Of a stretch of DNA of 64,000 nucleotides, positions 33,596-45,322 are shown in pieces. Source of the stretch: Heloderma charlesbogerti (Eukaryota > Chordata > Lepidosauria > Squamata > Helodermatidae); NCBI GenBank assembly GCA_026122225.1, contig JANEZZ010000477.1:124001-188000 (forward strand), written 5' to 3'. Positions within the stretch are counted from its first letter, which is position 1. Every line of letters starts with the position of its first letter. The position numbers and the translations under genes are program-made. The notes beneath the pieces are model-generated. The model was given only the letters and a program-made list of their open reading frames with translations. It was not told where the DNA came from and did no database searches.

Positions 33596-35453
33596 GTAAG
33601 TCCGGCGTTTGGACGGGGGTGGGGTGGGGTGGGGCGGGGTGGGGGCTGTGCATTTCATGCCTTGATTCGATCTGGGGTTGGAGGTTTTGGATGGTCGCCC
33701 CCTTCCTTCCACTCTTTGTTGTTCCCCCTTCCCCGCCCCCCACGCTTTCTCCGTAGGATTCCAGCTTGCAAAACGGGGAAGTCCCCTGACCGTTCCCCTG
33801 GACTTGGTTTGCTGTTGGCGAGAGAGGGGAAGAAGCGTTGGGGGGCGGGGGGAGAGGAAAGGAAGGGAAAGGGGCGGGGGGGGGGTTCTCTTGCAAGCTT
33901 GGCTTGCAAAACAGGGCAATGAATGGGCTCTCACCGGGGATGTGGTGCCCTTTCTACAAAGAACCCCCCCCCCCCGGTTCTCTCTTTCTGAGATCGCCAG
34001 TGCTGGACTTGCCGCTTGATCGCATAATCTTTATTAGGGGGATCAAGGCGGTATCTTGTAAACAAAGCTGCTCAGAAAGCAAAGCGATCAAAATCTTGAG
34101 CTCTATTCCTCGCCTGGTTTCTCCAGTTGGGAGCTTTTTTTGGGGGGGAGCTGTGTTGGAGGGGGGAGAGCAGGTTCCGTAGGTGGTTTTCTCCTCCCTA
34201 CCCCACCCCGGAACTTAGTACTTGGGTTTCTAGGCTTGATCTATGAATCTTGCAAAAATCAAGGGTAAAGAGGCTGATGGTCCTTTGTAAATAACAGGTC
34301 CTGCTTCCTTGCAAAGCCAGGGGCTTAAGAATGAAAACTAGACGGAGAGCTGGGAAGAAGAGGAGGAAGAGAGCGAGGGTAGTTAAAAGGGGAGCAGACT
34401 TTTTTTTTTTTTTGCACAGGCAGGTGAACTGGTGGGGAGGGATGGAGAGGGAGGATCACACCTCTTCCATTTCCTCCCCCACCCCTTGAAATAAAAGATA
34501 GGAGCATGACACTGATATCTCTGCATTTCACTTGCTAGTATGCAATCTGGAGAAATGTTTTGCATATTTTAAATTTTCCTCCCTGAACTCCATATGTGTT
34601 CCGCTAAGAAGACTGGTGTACCTAGTGAATCATGCCAAAGAAATGATGGGCATCTGTCTCATGTGGTGTGTGTGTGTGCACATGTGTGTGTTCTTTCACA
34701 GGAAGAAGGGATTAAAATATTTCACAAATATATTTCCTGGAGATACTGAGTCTTTCTCTGCAAATATTTTTGATGTTTGAGTTTAGAAAGTGTCATTTCG
34801 AAGCAAGCGTTGTCACCCGAATAGGAGCGTTCACTTCAATGGAGGGGACAGCTGCACTCCTATATCTTTTTGCACATATGAATTGAAGTGAATGAGGAAA
34901 GTGTGGACAAGAGAACTCTATAATGGCCTGTTCCAGCACACAATAACTGGATAAGAGAAAAGGACGTTGGATGGCATGTTCCATCAGCAGTGATGGACAG
35001 CCGTCACATCCACACTCCTTTCAAAGTGGCCAGTTCATTCTGAAATGGAAACAACAACAAAAAAGGATCACATTTTTGGAATGGTTGAGATTTTGCTCAT
35101 CTCCAAATTGGAGACAAGAGAATGTGAAGGAAAAATTCTTTTGCCCCCCTCCCATTACTACTATTTCACTTTTTTTTTTTTAAGCACACCCCAAACATAC
35201 AGCAATAGACCTATGAAGGTGGCTTTGTTTGATGTCAGAGAGTATCCCCCTCCCAATGCAATCTTATTAAATCAGGGCTTGACAAGTGGCATGCCAGGAG
35301 AGAGTGAATGGGAGGGAGGGAGGCTGGTACAGAGACTGGGAACATAGAGGCAGCAGGCAAGATGCACCAGCCAGGAGAGTAGGAGCGGTCTGTCAATCTG
35401 TGGAGGTGATTTCCCAGCATTACTAATCAATTAGGGAGGTATTCTTGTAGCCT

Positions 35454-35649
35454 TTATAGGAACATAGGAAACTTCCTTATAATGAGTCAGATCACTGGTC
35501 CATCTAGTCTAGTTTTGCTGACACTGTCTGGCAGCAGCTCTCCAGGGTTTCAGGCAGGAGTTTTTCCAGCCCTACCCCGAGATGCTGGCAGTCAGTCCTG
35601 GGACCTTCTGCGTGCAAAGCAGGTGCTCCACCACTGAGCTGTGGCTCTT
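35454..35649 (-). mobile_element. tRNA-Ala-like SINE, right arm
   Basis: Mirror of 15473-15668. Confidence 0.8.
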
Positions 35650-36206
35650 CCAGCTCATCCCTTTGTAAAGGATCAGTCCCTTGTCTCCTCTCCATGCTTT
35701 TGTCTGTACCCCCTTCCAAGCAGTGATGATAGAGACAAAGCTGTCAGCCTCTGCCCATTCTCATTCTCCTGCTGAATATGTGTGTTGCACATACTGTATG
35801 GAGGTGTGGGTTTATTTCTAACCTGAAAGCAAATGGCAGGGATAGCAGTTGAAGACCCCGGGACTGGAAGGAACCCAAGGATTATGGAGCAGATCTCTGA
35901 GCGGCGTGTTGTCCTTTATGCATTTGTTTAAGATGTGAGCACATCTCAGTTGGAGCAACTGTGGCTCCTAAGAATTGTGGAATTGCACTCTCATGTGGAG
36001 ACAACGGTGTCCATATAGGTTTGGGGGTCATTTGGGCTGTTCCACTTGATGTGGGGTTATTTTGGGGAGGGAGGGATAGCTGGGGGAGGATTGGTGGGTG
36101 TGGGTAACAAAGTTTGAGATAATAAAAGGAGCAAAATACTGCCTTGGTTATGTCCTTGGATTTTGGTTCTAATTGTATAAATACATAGCATTTATTGGAT
36201 GATAGC

Positions 36207-36283
36207 AGCATGTCTACTTGGAGGTAGGTTCCGTTGAGTTCAGTGGGTCTTACTCTTTGGAAGTGGGTGTAGAGTTGCAGCCT
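36207..36283. repeat. GCTGCAACTCTACACC-type short repeat, right arm
   Basis: Mirror of 14839-14915. Confidence 0.55.
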
Positions 36284-36579
36284 AAAAAACTTTTTTGGGC
36301 TATTTATAATATATCCAAGTGCCACTGGGAAGCCGCTCCCCATGCCTCCCAGGAAAAACGTCATGGCACAGGGTAGACCAAACTGGCCCCATCCATCAGC
36401 CAAAGAAGAAGCTGCTTTTCCAACGCTTGCTTTGCTTGTTCCTGCCCATTCCTTTTCCCCTTCGTATCATGTCTATTAAAGTATAAGCCTGCCAGCAGGG
36501 ACTATCTTGTCTTTCGAAAGAGGTACAGTGCTTAGAAAAATCTAGATGCTTTATAAGAGATAACAATAACAACATTTAA

Positions 36580-36873
36580 AGCATGTACATCTCTTTTCGA
36601 TCATCCTGGAGTGCAGGGCACGGAATAAGAGGCTCAAGTGACAGGAAGCCAGATTCCGGCTGAACATCAGGAAAAACTTCCTGATTGTTAGAGAAATACG
36701 ACAATGGAACCAATTCCCTAGGGAGGTGGTAGGCTCTCCCACACTGGAGGCATTCAAGATGAGGCTGGACAGCCATCTGTCAGGGATCCTTTGACTTGGA
36801 TTCCTGCACTGAGCAGGAGGTTGGACTCGATGGTCTTATAAGCCCCTTCCAACCCTGCTATTCCATGATTCTA
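36580..36873 (+). mobile_element. CR1 LINE 3' end, right arm
   Basis: Mirror of 14249-14542. It keeps the typical CR1 3' terminus near TTCCATGATTCTA. Confidence 0.9.
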
Positions 36874-37199
36874 GTGCTCTTTCTCTGCTCTTGGGTTAAG
36901 TTAGGGAACCAGGGATGGATATAATGGCTTTCTTTAGGCAGCAAGCACTGTAAATAAACATCTCTTCTGCACCAGCAGCTAAGTTCTTGTCCTGCTTGGA
37001 ATTTTTCCAACTCCATAGAGTTCCATGATATGTTTGCAACACAGAGAGGAACACATCATATAGATATGACATGTCAATTGAGGGAACAGGAAGCATTTCT
37101 GGAACTGGAACAACATTGGGAAAATTCCCATCGTGGCCAGATGCTATGCATGTTGACCCTGAAGTAAGCCCAGCTGAGGGCTTGCTTCTTTGCACATGT

Positions 37200-37327
37200 A
37201 CAGCAGCCTTCCCCTCCAGATGTTTTGGGCTACAACTCCCAAGATTCCTGACTGTTGGCCATCCTGGCTGGGGCATGATGGGGCTGATGGGAGTTGAAGT
37301 CCAAAACATCTGGAAGGCACCAAGTTT
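37200..37327. mobile_element. Short palindromic element, right arm
   Basis: Mirror of 13795-13922. Confidence 0.75.
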
Positions 37328-38175
37328 GGGGTGGCTGCAATCTATGCTGCTTACCTGGGAGCAAGTTGCATTAAGCTAAATGGTACTTACGTCCGAATAA
37401 TCATGTTTAAGATTGCATTGTGGAGCTGCCTGGGTACTTGACATTCTAGATGCTGCCGCTTAGGAATTTCAGTTATTATTTTATCCAGCAATTTGGGCAG
37501 GTTCCTAAAGTCTGATGTTTGAGGGTCTCTAAAATTGCTGTCAGCCCACATAACATTTTCCCAGCTGTGGGGGAAAAAAATAAATTGCTTTTGAACCAGG
37601 AGACTAGGTTGCATATATAACATCTGAATAGCTGGCACTTGTCACTCACTCCTTGCCCCTTGAAAAATGTTCTCTTAATCAGCTTTTTATGCATCTCTAG
37701 GTCACAGACTGGTTCTGCTAAGCATCTTGTGAGTACCTTTGGGTGTTGCCACATCCAAATTTGCTGGTGTTTGTTATTAGCTATGATAATCCTGGTAGAT
37801 ATATTCAGACTATTACATTGTACAAGAGCCTTTTGTGCTGGAAGAGAGTCAGGCGGAGTTTCCCTGTCTTTGGAGAGGCAGCCTGCCACAGGGTCTCCTG
37901 GTGCATAATCAGGTTACCCTGGTATAACAGTCCTCTTGAGACTTTTTGCTTCTGATTTGTTTATACTAGGTAGAAGTTAGCTACTGGCAGTCCCTAAGCC
38001 AAACTTGTCTCCCTGAGCTTTCCCCCCACCAGCTGCCAACCCTGAGGGGTAACATCTGGGACAAAAGAACTTGCCAACAAGCAAGTCTCTTGGTCCCCAA
38101 CCTTCAGAATGGCTCTCTAGGAAAGCTAGTTGATGACCATATGAGTTACTATTTTTCTAGCACATTCCTAAGAAT

Positions 38176-38543
38176 GATTCAGGACAGATAAAAGGAAGGA
38201 CTTCTTCACGCAGCGCATAGCTAAACTATGGAATTTGCTGCCACAGGTTGTAGTGGTGGCCACCAATTTGGATGGCTTTAAAAGGGGGTTGGACAGATTC
38301 CTGCTATTATGAAGAAAAGGCTATTAGTCTAGGCTACTAGTCCTGATGACTACTTGCTCCATCCAGTACCAGAGGCAGTGAGCCTATGTACATCAGTTGC
38401 TGGGGAACCTGGGTGGAAGGGTGCTGTTGCAGTCATGTCCTTTTCATGGGTTCCTGGTTGACAGCTGGCCCGCCACTGTGTCAACAGAATGCTGGAGTAG
38501 ATGGACCCTTGGTCTGATCCAGCAGGGCTCTTCTTATGTTCTT
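38176..38543 (+). mobile_element. CR1/L3-type LINE 3' end, right arm
   Basis: Mirror of 12579-12946. Confidence 0.8.
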
Positions 38544-38710
38544 AAGTAAGTTCCACTGAATTCAGTGGGATTTACACACTTACCTAGCAGTATAGTATGA
38601 TGCAGGGATGGGTGGGGGGGATTGGTAGGCTGCCAGAAATGGCTTAGCAGGTTGCATGCGGCCCATGGGCCATACCTTTTGTACCTCTAGTGTATAGGAT
38701 TGCAGCCTTG
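38544..38710. repeat. GCTGCAATCCTATACAC-type repeat, right arm
   Basis: Mirror of 12412-12578. Confidence 0.5.
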
Positions 38711-39061
38711 GTCACTGAATTTTAGTGGGTGCATCAGAGGTTGACATTTGGAAAAGAATCAGTCAGAGTAGGCAAAACCAGTAGCTCTTTGACTACAGAG
38801 CCAGTGTAATGTAGTGTGGAAGTCTGTGGACTGAAGGAAAGTTTGAGTGGGGTTAATCTGTTTCAGTTTTGCCAAAGAGCATGTGCAAGGCGATAGTGTG
38901 CCAATATAAGGCTAATTCCTGTACAGGAGCGGTGAGCAGACCATAGGCTTGTGGGACTGCCTTTGTTTTTTTGCAAGAACTCCAGGGTCCATCAACCGGA
39001 CCCAGGTGCGGACTAGTAGCTCTGTAAGGCAGGCATCAAATTGAGGAAAAAGGTGCCTCTA

Positions 39062-39136
39062 AGCTAGGGATGAGCTGATGCTTATGGGAGTTATAGTCCA
39101 AAATATCTGAAGGGCATCAGGTTGGGGAAGGCATTG
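39062..39136. mobile_element. Short palindromic element, truncated, right arm
   Basis: Mirror of 11986-12060. Confidence 0.55.
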
Positions 39137-39258
39137 TTATAAATTTGCAATCTGATGATTTAAGCTTTATGCAGTAAATTAGTCTAAATGTTACCAGATG
39201 ACTGGGAATTGATTGCTGTTTGGAGGCCGCTTTTGGCAGTATCTTTAAGACAGGGTCT

Positions 39259-39493
39259 AGAGCCAGTGTGGTGTATCGGTTAGAGCATTGGAGTGGGACT
39301 TGGGAGATCTGGGTTTTAGTCCCTAGTCAGCCATCAAGCTCACTGGGTGACTTTGGGCCAGTCCCTGACCCTCAGGCTAACCTACCTCACAGGGCTGTTG
39401 TGAGGATGACATGGAGAGGAGATCATGTATGCCACCTTGGGCTCCTTGGAAGAAAAAGGGTGGGGTGTAAATGTAGAAAATCAATAATAATAG
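39259..39493 (+). mobile_element. tRNA-derived SINE, right arm
   Basis: Mirror of 11629-11863. Head AGAGCCAGTGTGGTGTATCG, B box GGGTTTTAGTCCC, tail AATCAATAATAATAG. Confidence 0.85.
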
Positions 39494-40039
39494 AGTTGTT
39501 TGGGATTGTTTTCTTTCTGAGTCCACTTCTACAAAGTGTAGAGAGACGGTGGTTTCAAGTGAGTTTCAGGGGTTGTTATCCCATTATAACTGGCTGTATA
39601 AACTAGTGGTTTCCAAGTTCCTTTTGTCAGGGAAATGCTTTTCACATTTGATTCACCCCTGCACAGCTGCTACAGGATCCCTATGCAATAGAGATAATTT
39701 GGGGGAATATTCTAGGCTAGGATGTGTACTCTGTGCTTGCATTATGCCATCCAAGTCTCTTGAGCCTAGGTGGGCTTTGTTGCAGGGTGGGAGTGCTTCC
39801 CTAGAATGTGCCCTCTGCAGTTGTGCATTCTAGGGTTAGATTGGTGGACAAACATTCTGCTGGGAAGCTTGTCTGCTGTGACTGATCTTCTTGGCTAGGA
39901 ATAGAAGGTAAGCTTCCAAGGAACGTCAAGATGCTGCTATTTAAAAATCATTGGTATGAACAGACCCTTTTGGATCAGAAAATTGAAGTATTTTGAGTGA
40001 TGAGACAATTGGTGGCCCCAAAGATGGTTTGCACCAGCA

Positions 40040-40129
40040 TTCCCTCAACCTGGTGCCCTCCAGATATGGTGGGCTGTGGATGCTGGGAGTTGTAGTCTGC
40101 CACGTCTGGAGGGCACCAGGTTGAGGGAA
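40040..40129. mobile_element. 90-bp element with perfect 25-bp inverted repeats, right arm
   Basis: Mirror of 10993-11082. Confidence 0.8.
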
Positions 40130-40476
40130 GGCTGGCTTTTGGATTCACTGAGAAGCAATACAGGCTTCTCTGTGTTGTCTGTATTTTCCCTCTAATATGT
40201 TTTGTTGAAGAATGAGATGTGTTTACATTTAGGGATGTTGGCAACATGGTACTTGGCGCAAAAGGAAATGTGTCTTATCAGCCCTTGCTTGGGGTAAGTT
40301 AGTACAGTGGTGCAGGCTGCCCTTTGTAGGAACAGCAAAGAGCCTTGTGTCGCTTAGAGCCAAACAAAGAGCACGAGGCTCTTTTGAGGTTTCTGCAACG
40401 GTTCTGTAAATGTAATATGGTGAACAGATAACAGTCTGGTTGGAATGTCTGTTGGGAGAGTTGTTGATGCCTAGGA

Positions 40477-40644
40477 CAGGGGAAGGCAACCCAGTGCCTT
40501 ACAGATGTTTTGGGCTACAACTCCTATAATCCCTGACCATTAGCCATGGTGGCTGGGGCTGATGGGAGTTGTGGTGCAACGCAGTTGGTCATGCTGGACT
40601 GGGAATGATTGGAGTTGCAGTCCAACATGCCTGGGGGAAACCAT
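40477..40644. mobile_element. Short palindromic element(s), right arm
   Basis: Mirror of 10478-10645. Confidence 0.65.
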
Positions 40645-41611
40645 GTTAGGGAAGGCTGGAGTAAGGATTCAAGATGCTTTTCAGTGAATGGATAACTGTT
40701 TCTTGCAATTTAGCAGCTGTGTCATTTCGATCTAACCAGATTGAAAGATTGTGTGTGTGTGTGTGTATGTGGGTGTAGATAGATGCTTGGTTCATAATTC
40801 CCAGAATAAGACGATGATTTGATACAAAATGTTTTAATGCATGATGCAGGGAGAAAGCATTTACAGAACTAGGATGAAGAAAGAATGAGATCAGCCGCAC
40901 ATGTTCTCATCCCATGGTCTTTGCGCAAAGTAACTCATTCCAATACAATCCTGGCTACTTCGAGGGGCAGAAATAAAAATTGCAAGGGAATTGGGACACT
41001 CTCAAGAAAACAGCATCCCCGTGAGCCTCCCCTTTCCACACTATCTAGTACAACTTGCTCTGGTTCTTACCCCAGCCTGCTAGGCAGCGTTGGCTAGTGT
41101 GCCGGCAGCAGGAGGAAATGCACAGCATAAGGGATAATGGGGAAACACAGTGGACTGTATTTGCCCCTAGAATGTCTATTGATGCATAGCTGCTCTTTCT
41201 TAGGGAGCAGCCCAGTGTGTCTTGTAACATTTAATTCCATCCTGGGTTGCCTGGAAGAAAATTTATTTATTTATTTATTTCATTTCTATACCGCCCAATA
41301 GCTGAAGCTCTCTTCAGTAGGTGTCTGGTAATCTGATGATTGGCCAGCATGTCTCCTGGATTTATTGACTCTGAATTAGCTGAATGCTTCTGTTGTTGTT
41401 CCAGCAGTTCATTGAACCAGTTTCTATTGTATTATGAGTTGTAAAATGCCCCAGGAAGGTTTCCTTGATTGAATTCCCTGTTCTTGGTCTGCCGGGGCCT
41501 TTTCCTAAACTGAAGACTTGACACTTCACTGTGTTTTCAGGAGTTCCCTGTAACAGCTGGAGCATAGTATGGTGGCAAAGCGGATCTTCCTATTAGAGAT
41601 TTTTTTTAGCA

Positions 41612-42035
41612 GGTTTGGCTGTTGCTTTTAGAAAAGATTACGGCTGGATGTTTCTGAGGGAATGGCTGCTTCCTGAGAATCCTTTTGAGGAATTTAATAA
41701 GGGATTGTCTAATTTGGCTAATTGCTGGTGGTGCAATACAACTAATGCTTCTTTGAAACATAAGTTTTGGCAGTGTCCAGTAGTTGCTTCTTTAGGAGGA
41801 GGTTATTCCACAGATAAATTTTGTAGTGGAACAGTCCTTAATATTCACTGATGTACACACTCTTTTAAATAATTTACCTGCTTCCAGGAAATTAGCAAAG
41901 GGTCAGCGTAAATGGATTCTCTACACCCTTTTGACAGTTAAAACACTGACAATACAACACTGGAAGAATAAACATTCACCTCCTATGATGCAATGGACTG
42001 AGGATCTTACAACTAGGGTTGTATGGATTGTGTAA
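41612..42035 (+). pseudogene. L1-clade LINE ORF2 C-terminal fragment, right arm
   Basis: Mirror of 9087-9510. Confidence 0.65.
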
Positions 42036-42419
42036 AATCTGTTCCATCTGTATTTCGCGGGTAGTCAGGCACCTTTCATTCCATAGTCTGCCCATCAACG
42101 GAATTGGATTTTTTTGTTGTTCCTGAATATGCACATGCAAAAATGCACAGATTCCCACAAAATATGTAAATCCTCCCCCAAATGCACATTTTTATGCTTT
42201 AGCCTACAGGGGAAATGCGCATTTTTGCCATGTTTTTAATTTTTTTTGTGTTTTTCTACAATGAAATTTGTGCGAAATTCCTGAAAATTAGAAAAATGGT
42301 CCTCAAGTCTGCAGAATCCACCCAACATGGGAAAAGTCGGTCCACTGTGGAAGCTGCGGGTTGGATTCATGAAAATCCAAACATGTTTGGTTCCGTTGCA
42401 GATTTCTCCAACATCCCTA
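42013..42419. mobile_element. Inverted-repeat element (MITE-like), right arm
   Basis: Mirror of 8703-9109. Confidence 0.55.
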
Positions 42420-42671
42420 CTTACAGGGCTATCAATATTTGAATGGGTGGCATGTAGACGCCACCTTTAGATGGACACTTATTTGGATATTTGATCCACT
42501 TTTGTTGCAGCCCATGTATAATTGCTAGAAAACTGTATTCATTTCATACAAATCCATGTATGCATATGAAAAAAATAGGAAAATAAATAAAATATTGGGT
42601 GTTCATGGGCACCATGTTGGGACCCATTCACTGGTGCCATTGGAGGTGTCTGTGGGCGCTGAGTTGGGGAT

Positions 42672-42805
42672 CCCTGGTCTACTCTGGCTTGCTGTGGCCC
42701 TCCAAAATCTGAGGCAGGGCTATTTCGTAGCCCTTCCTGGAGATACCAGGGATTGAACCTGGGATGTTCTGTATGTAATGCATGTCTTTACCAATGAGCT
42801 ATGGC
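42672..42805 (-). mobile_element. tRNA-derived SINE (tRNA-Ala-like head), right arm
   Basis: Mirror of 8317-8450. Confidence 0.7.
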
Positions 42806-43401
42806 ATCTCACTAAAAGAAAAAAAAAATGAAAGAGAGTGGTGTGTGTGTGTGTGTAAATGGTTGTCTCTCCTGTGGTAAGAGCTGCCTCCAGGTAAGAC
42901 CAAGCAGGGAAGTCCTTGCATCTCGGAAGGTAGTTGGTGCCTTGTCAGATAGTTGGTCTATCACAGAAGAGTAATATAGGTATGTATGGGCAGATGGACT
43001 ACTGTAACTTTTCTTGTGGGCTAACATTTGTGGAGTTACTTACACTACCAGTGTGGACAACAGTGCAGGAGTAAGGCCCTTGCTTCTGAATGACTTCTGG
43101 AGAAATACCTAGCCCTATTCCCCTTTGGTGATGTGTATGGTAACATCAGCTTTCCAGGGGCTGTACTCTTGACTGTTGTCTTCTGGGAACAATCTCATTA
43201 TGGTGATGTGCAAGCTACTAGAGATTTGAAGGCCCAGAAATAACCCAGAAAAACTTGGGGTAAACATTTTGCGGGCCAGGGGTTTTTTTGGGGGGGGGGA
43301 ATTTTGGAGGAAATGGGATTTTCCCTAGTTTTTTCTTTTTTCCCCTCCCCACCCCCAAGCTTTCATATCTCTACACGCTACGTAGATGTTCAGGCCTTGG
43401 C

Positions 43402-43587
43402 ATGTGTATGATACTGTCTTCCATGCCATGAAGAGTGTGTTCCTTGACTGCAGATTGGTTCAATCTGTAGTTAAAAGACAACTGGGTAGCAGCTGATGGG
43501 AAAGACATCTAGGAGAGCCATTGCCAGTCACAGTAGAGTCTACTGGGCTAGATGGAGAAATAGTCTGACCAGGTATTCCTGTGTACT
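43402..43587 (+). mobile_element. tRNA-derived SINE (second type), right arm
   Basis: Mirror of 7535-7720. Confidence 0.65.
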
Positions 43588-43948
43588 GAAGATCACTTCA
43601 GTGTTCTGGGGGTCACCATCCTCCCTGCCCCCTCCACATTTCAAATGAGATCAATAGTGGTCCAAAGAGATGCATTTGCGGTTCTGATTCCTTGTCCACC
43701 TCTGAATGTCTACCCCAGATCTGGAGCTTGGCATTTTTCCCGAAGAGTCATTGCAACACCTCTCTTTCATGGAGGCGTGTGTATTCTATATTTTAACTTT
43801 CCTTTCCAAAAAGCTTGTTAGCGGCTCTAAAAAATAAAACAAGATCGCAATAAGAGAGCACAACTGTTTTTGTTGGCCTTGTTGCTCAGTGTATGGCATG
43901 CCTGCCAGATACAGTGTAAGAGTGAAAGGAAAGCAGGGGAGGTCCTCA

Positions 43949-43966
43949 TTTTTTTTTTTTTTTTTT
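43949..43966. repeat. Poly-T tract (18), right arm
   Basis: Counterpart of 7157-7173, one base longer. Confidence 0.95.
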
Positions 43967-44220
43967 GCAAGAAGAAGTGAATGTGAACAACTTATTCCGC
44001 TATGATTTAACCTCAGTTTTATTACAGCTGGCAAGTTCACATTACTGTGCGGGGGACAATGTGTGTTAACATTCTGGTATTTTTACTAGAAAACATAAGC
44101 TCGTGACAGCCAGTTCTGTTCTTGTTCCCTTTCTGATTCTACACAGCTTTGCTGTGATGTGGCTTTGGCAGTATTGAAGCTGATGTGCTATCTTGAGTTG
44201 TGTATTGCAGCAGCACAACT

Positions 44221-44425
44221 ACAGCAGGGGTGGACAACTTGTGACCCATCAGATATTTTAGCCTACAATTCCCAACATTCCTCACTATTAGCTATGCTGG
44301 CGAGTACTGATGGGAGTCGTAGGCCAAAACATCTGGAGGGTTGCAAGTTGCCCCCTCCTGCCCTAAAGCAGCCTCCCCCAACCTCCAGATGTGTTGGACT
44401 ACAAATCCCAGCATCCCCCAGCTGG
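44221..44425. mobile_element. Two adjacent CATCTGGAGG-family elements, right arm
   Basis: Mirror of 6698-6902. Confidence 0.65.
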
Positions 44426-44857
44426 CCGTAGGACGTGTTGTGGTGGCACACCTGTGTAATGCTGCCATGACTGATGTTGCGCCAGTACAAAGGGCCACTT
44501 GCATCTGTTACTGTCCATTGTGTACCTTGTGCAATGGACTGGAGGATCAGGTCGATAGTTCATGGGACTTATCAAGTTATGTGTTACAGACTCCCGAGTT
44601 GCTTTGTGTCGCAGCTGATTCAGGTACCTGGCATGTGCAAAATCTGGATGTTGTTGCCAATGCCTGAGGCCACAACTGAATACAGCATAAGTAACATTTA
44701 CTACTGTACACACTAATGTGGTATAGGGCAGGCCTGTTCTTGTACTAGGTATGACGGGTCTATCGTTCCCCCCCATCTGATATCTCAGTGTACCGTGGGA
44801 GGAATCTAAATACCTATAGTTTATAGCCTGTAGTGACACACCTCTTTGTGGGAACGT

Positions 44858-44990
44858 CTGTGGCAGGGGTGGGCAGTTTGTGTCCCTCCAGATGTTTTGG
44901 CCTACAACTTCCATCAGCCCTTGGCAGCATAGCCAATGGTGAAGGATGTGGGAGTTGAAGGCCAAAGCATCTGGAAGGCAAGTTGCTCAT
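44858..44990. mobile_element. Short palindromic element, right arm
   Basis: Mirror of 6133-6265. Confidence 0.7.
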
Positions 44991-45095
44991 CTCTGATCTT
45001 TGGCCTGTGCAGGCCTGCCAGCTGTTGGGAGTAGGTGGAATATGACAGTGGCTCCTTGACTAGGTCCTCTCCCTGAATACAACGCTGTGCAGGGA

Positions 45096-45322
45096 ATTTT
45101 ATTTATTTTTCTCCTGTCTTTTCTCCTGCAAGGAATCCAAGGTGGCTTACGCAGGCCTTTTCCTCTCCATTTTATCTCCAGATCAACCCTGTGAGGTAGG
45201 TTAGGCTGAGAGTCGGTGACTGGCTCAAAGTCACCCAGTGAGCTTGATGGCCAAGTGGGGGACTAGAACCCGGAGCTCTCGAGTCCCTGTCTAACACTCT
45301 AACCACTATACCACACTGGCTC
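45096..45322 (-). mobile_element. tRNA-derived SINE, right arm
   Basis: Mirror of 5801-6027. Confidence 0.85.

Larger units (their letters stand above)
33002..34022 (+). promoter_or_regulatory. NEDD4L: CpG-island promoter and 5' region of NEDD4L-like gene (right arm)
   Basis: This is a sharply GC- and CpG-rich block in an otherwise AT-leaning, CpG-poor window, centred on the first exon. It has an inverted CCAAT box (ATTGG, 33013-33017), GC-box-like CCGCCCCC runs near 33035-33046, GA/CT tracts and long G or C homopolymers, with no clear TATA box. This is the usual design of a broad, TATA-less housekeeping-type promoter. Transcription most likely starts somewhere between about 33050 and 33500; the exact site cannot be read from sequence alone. 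Confidence 0.75.
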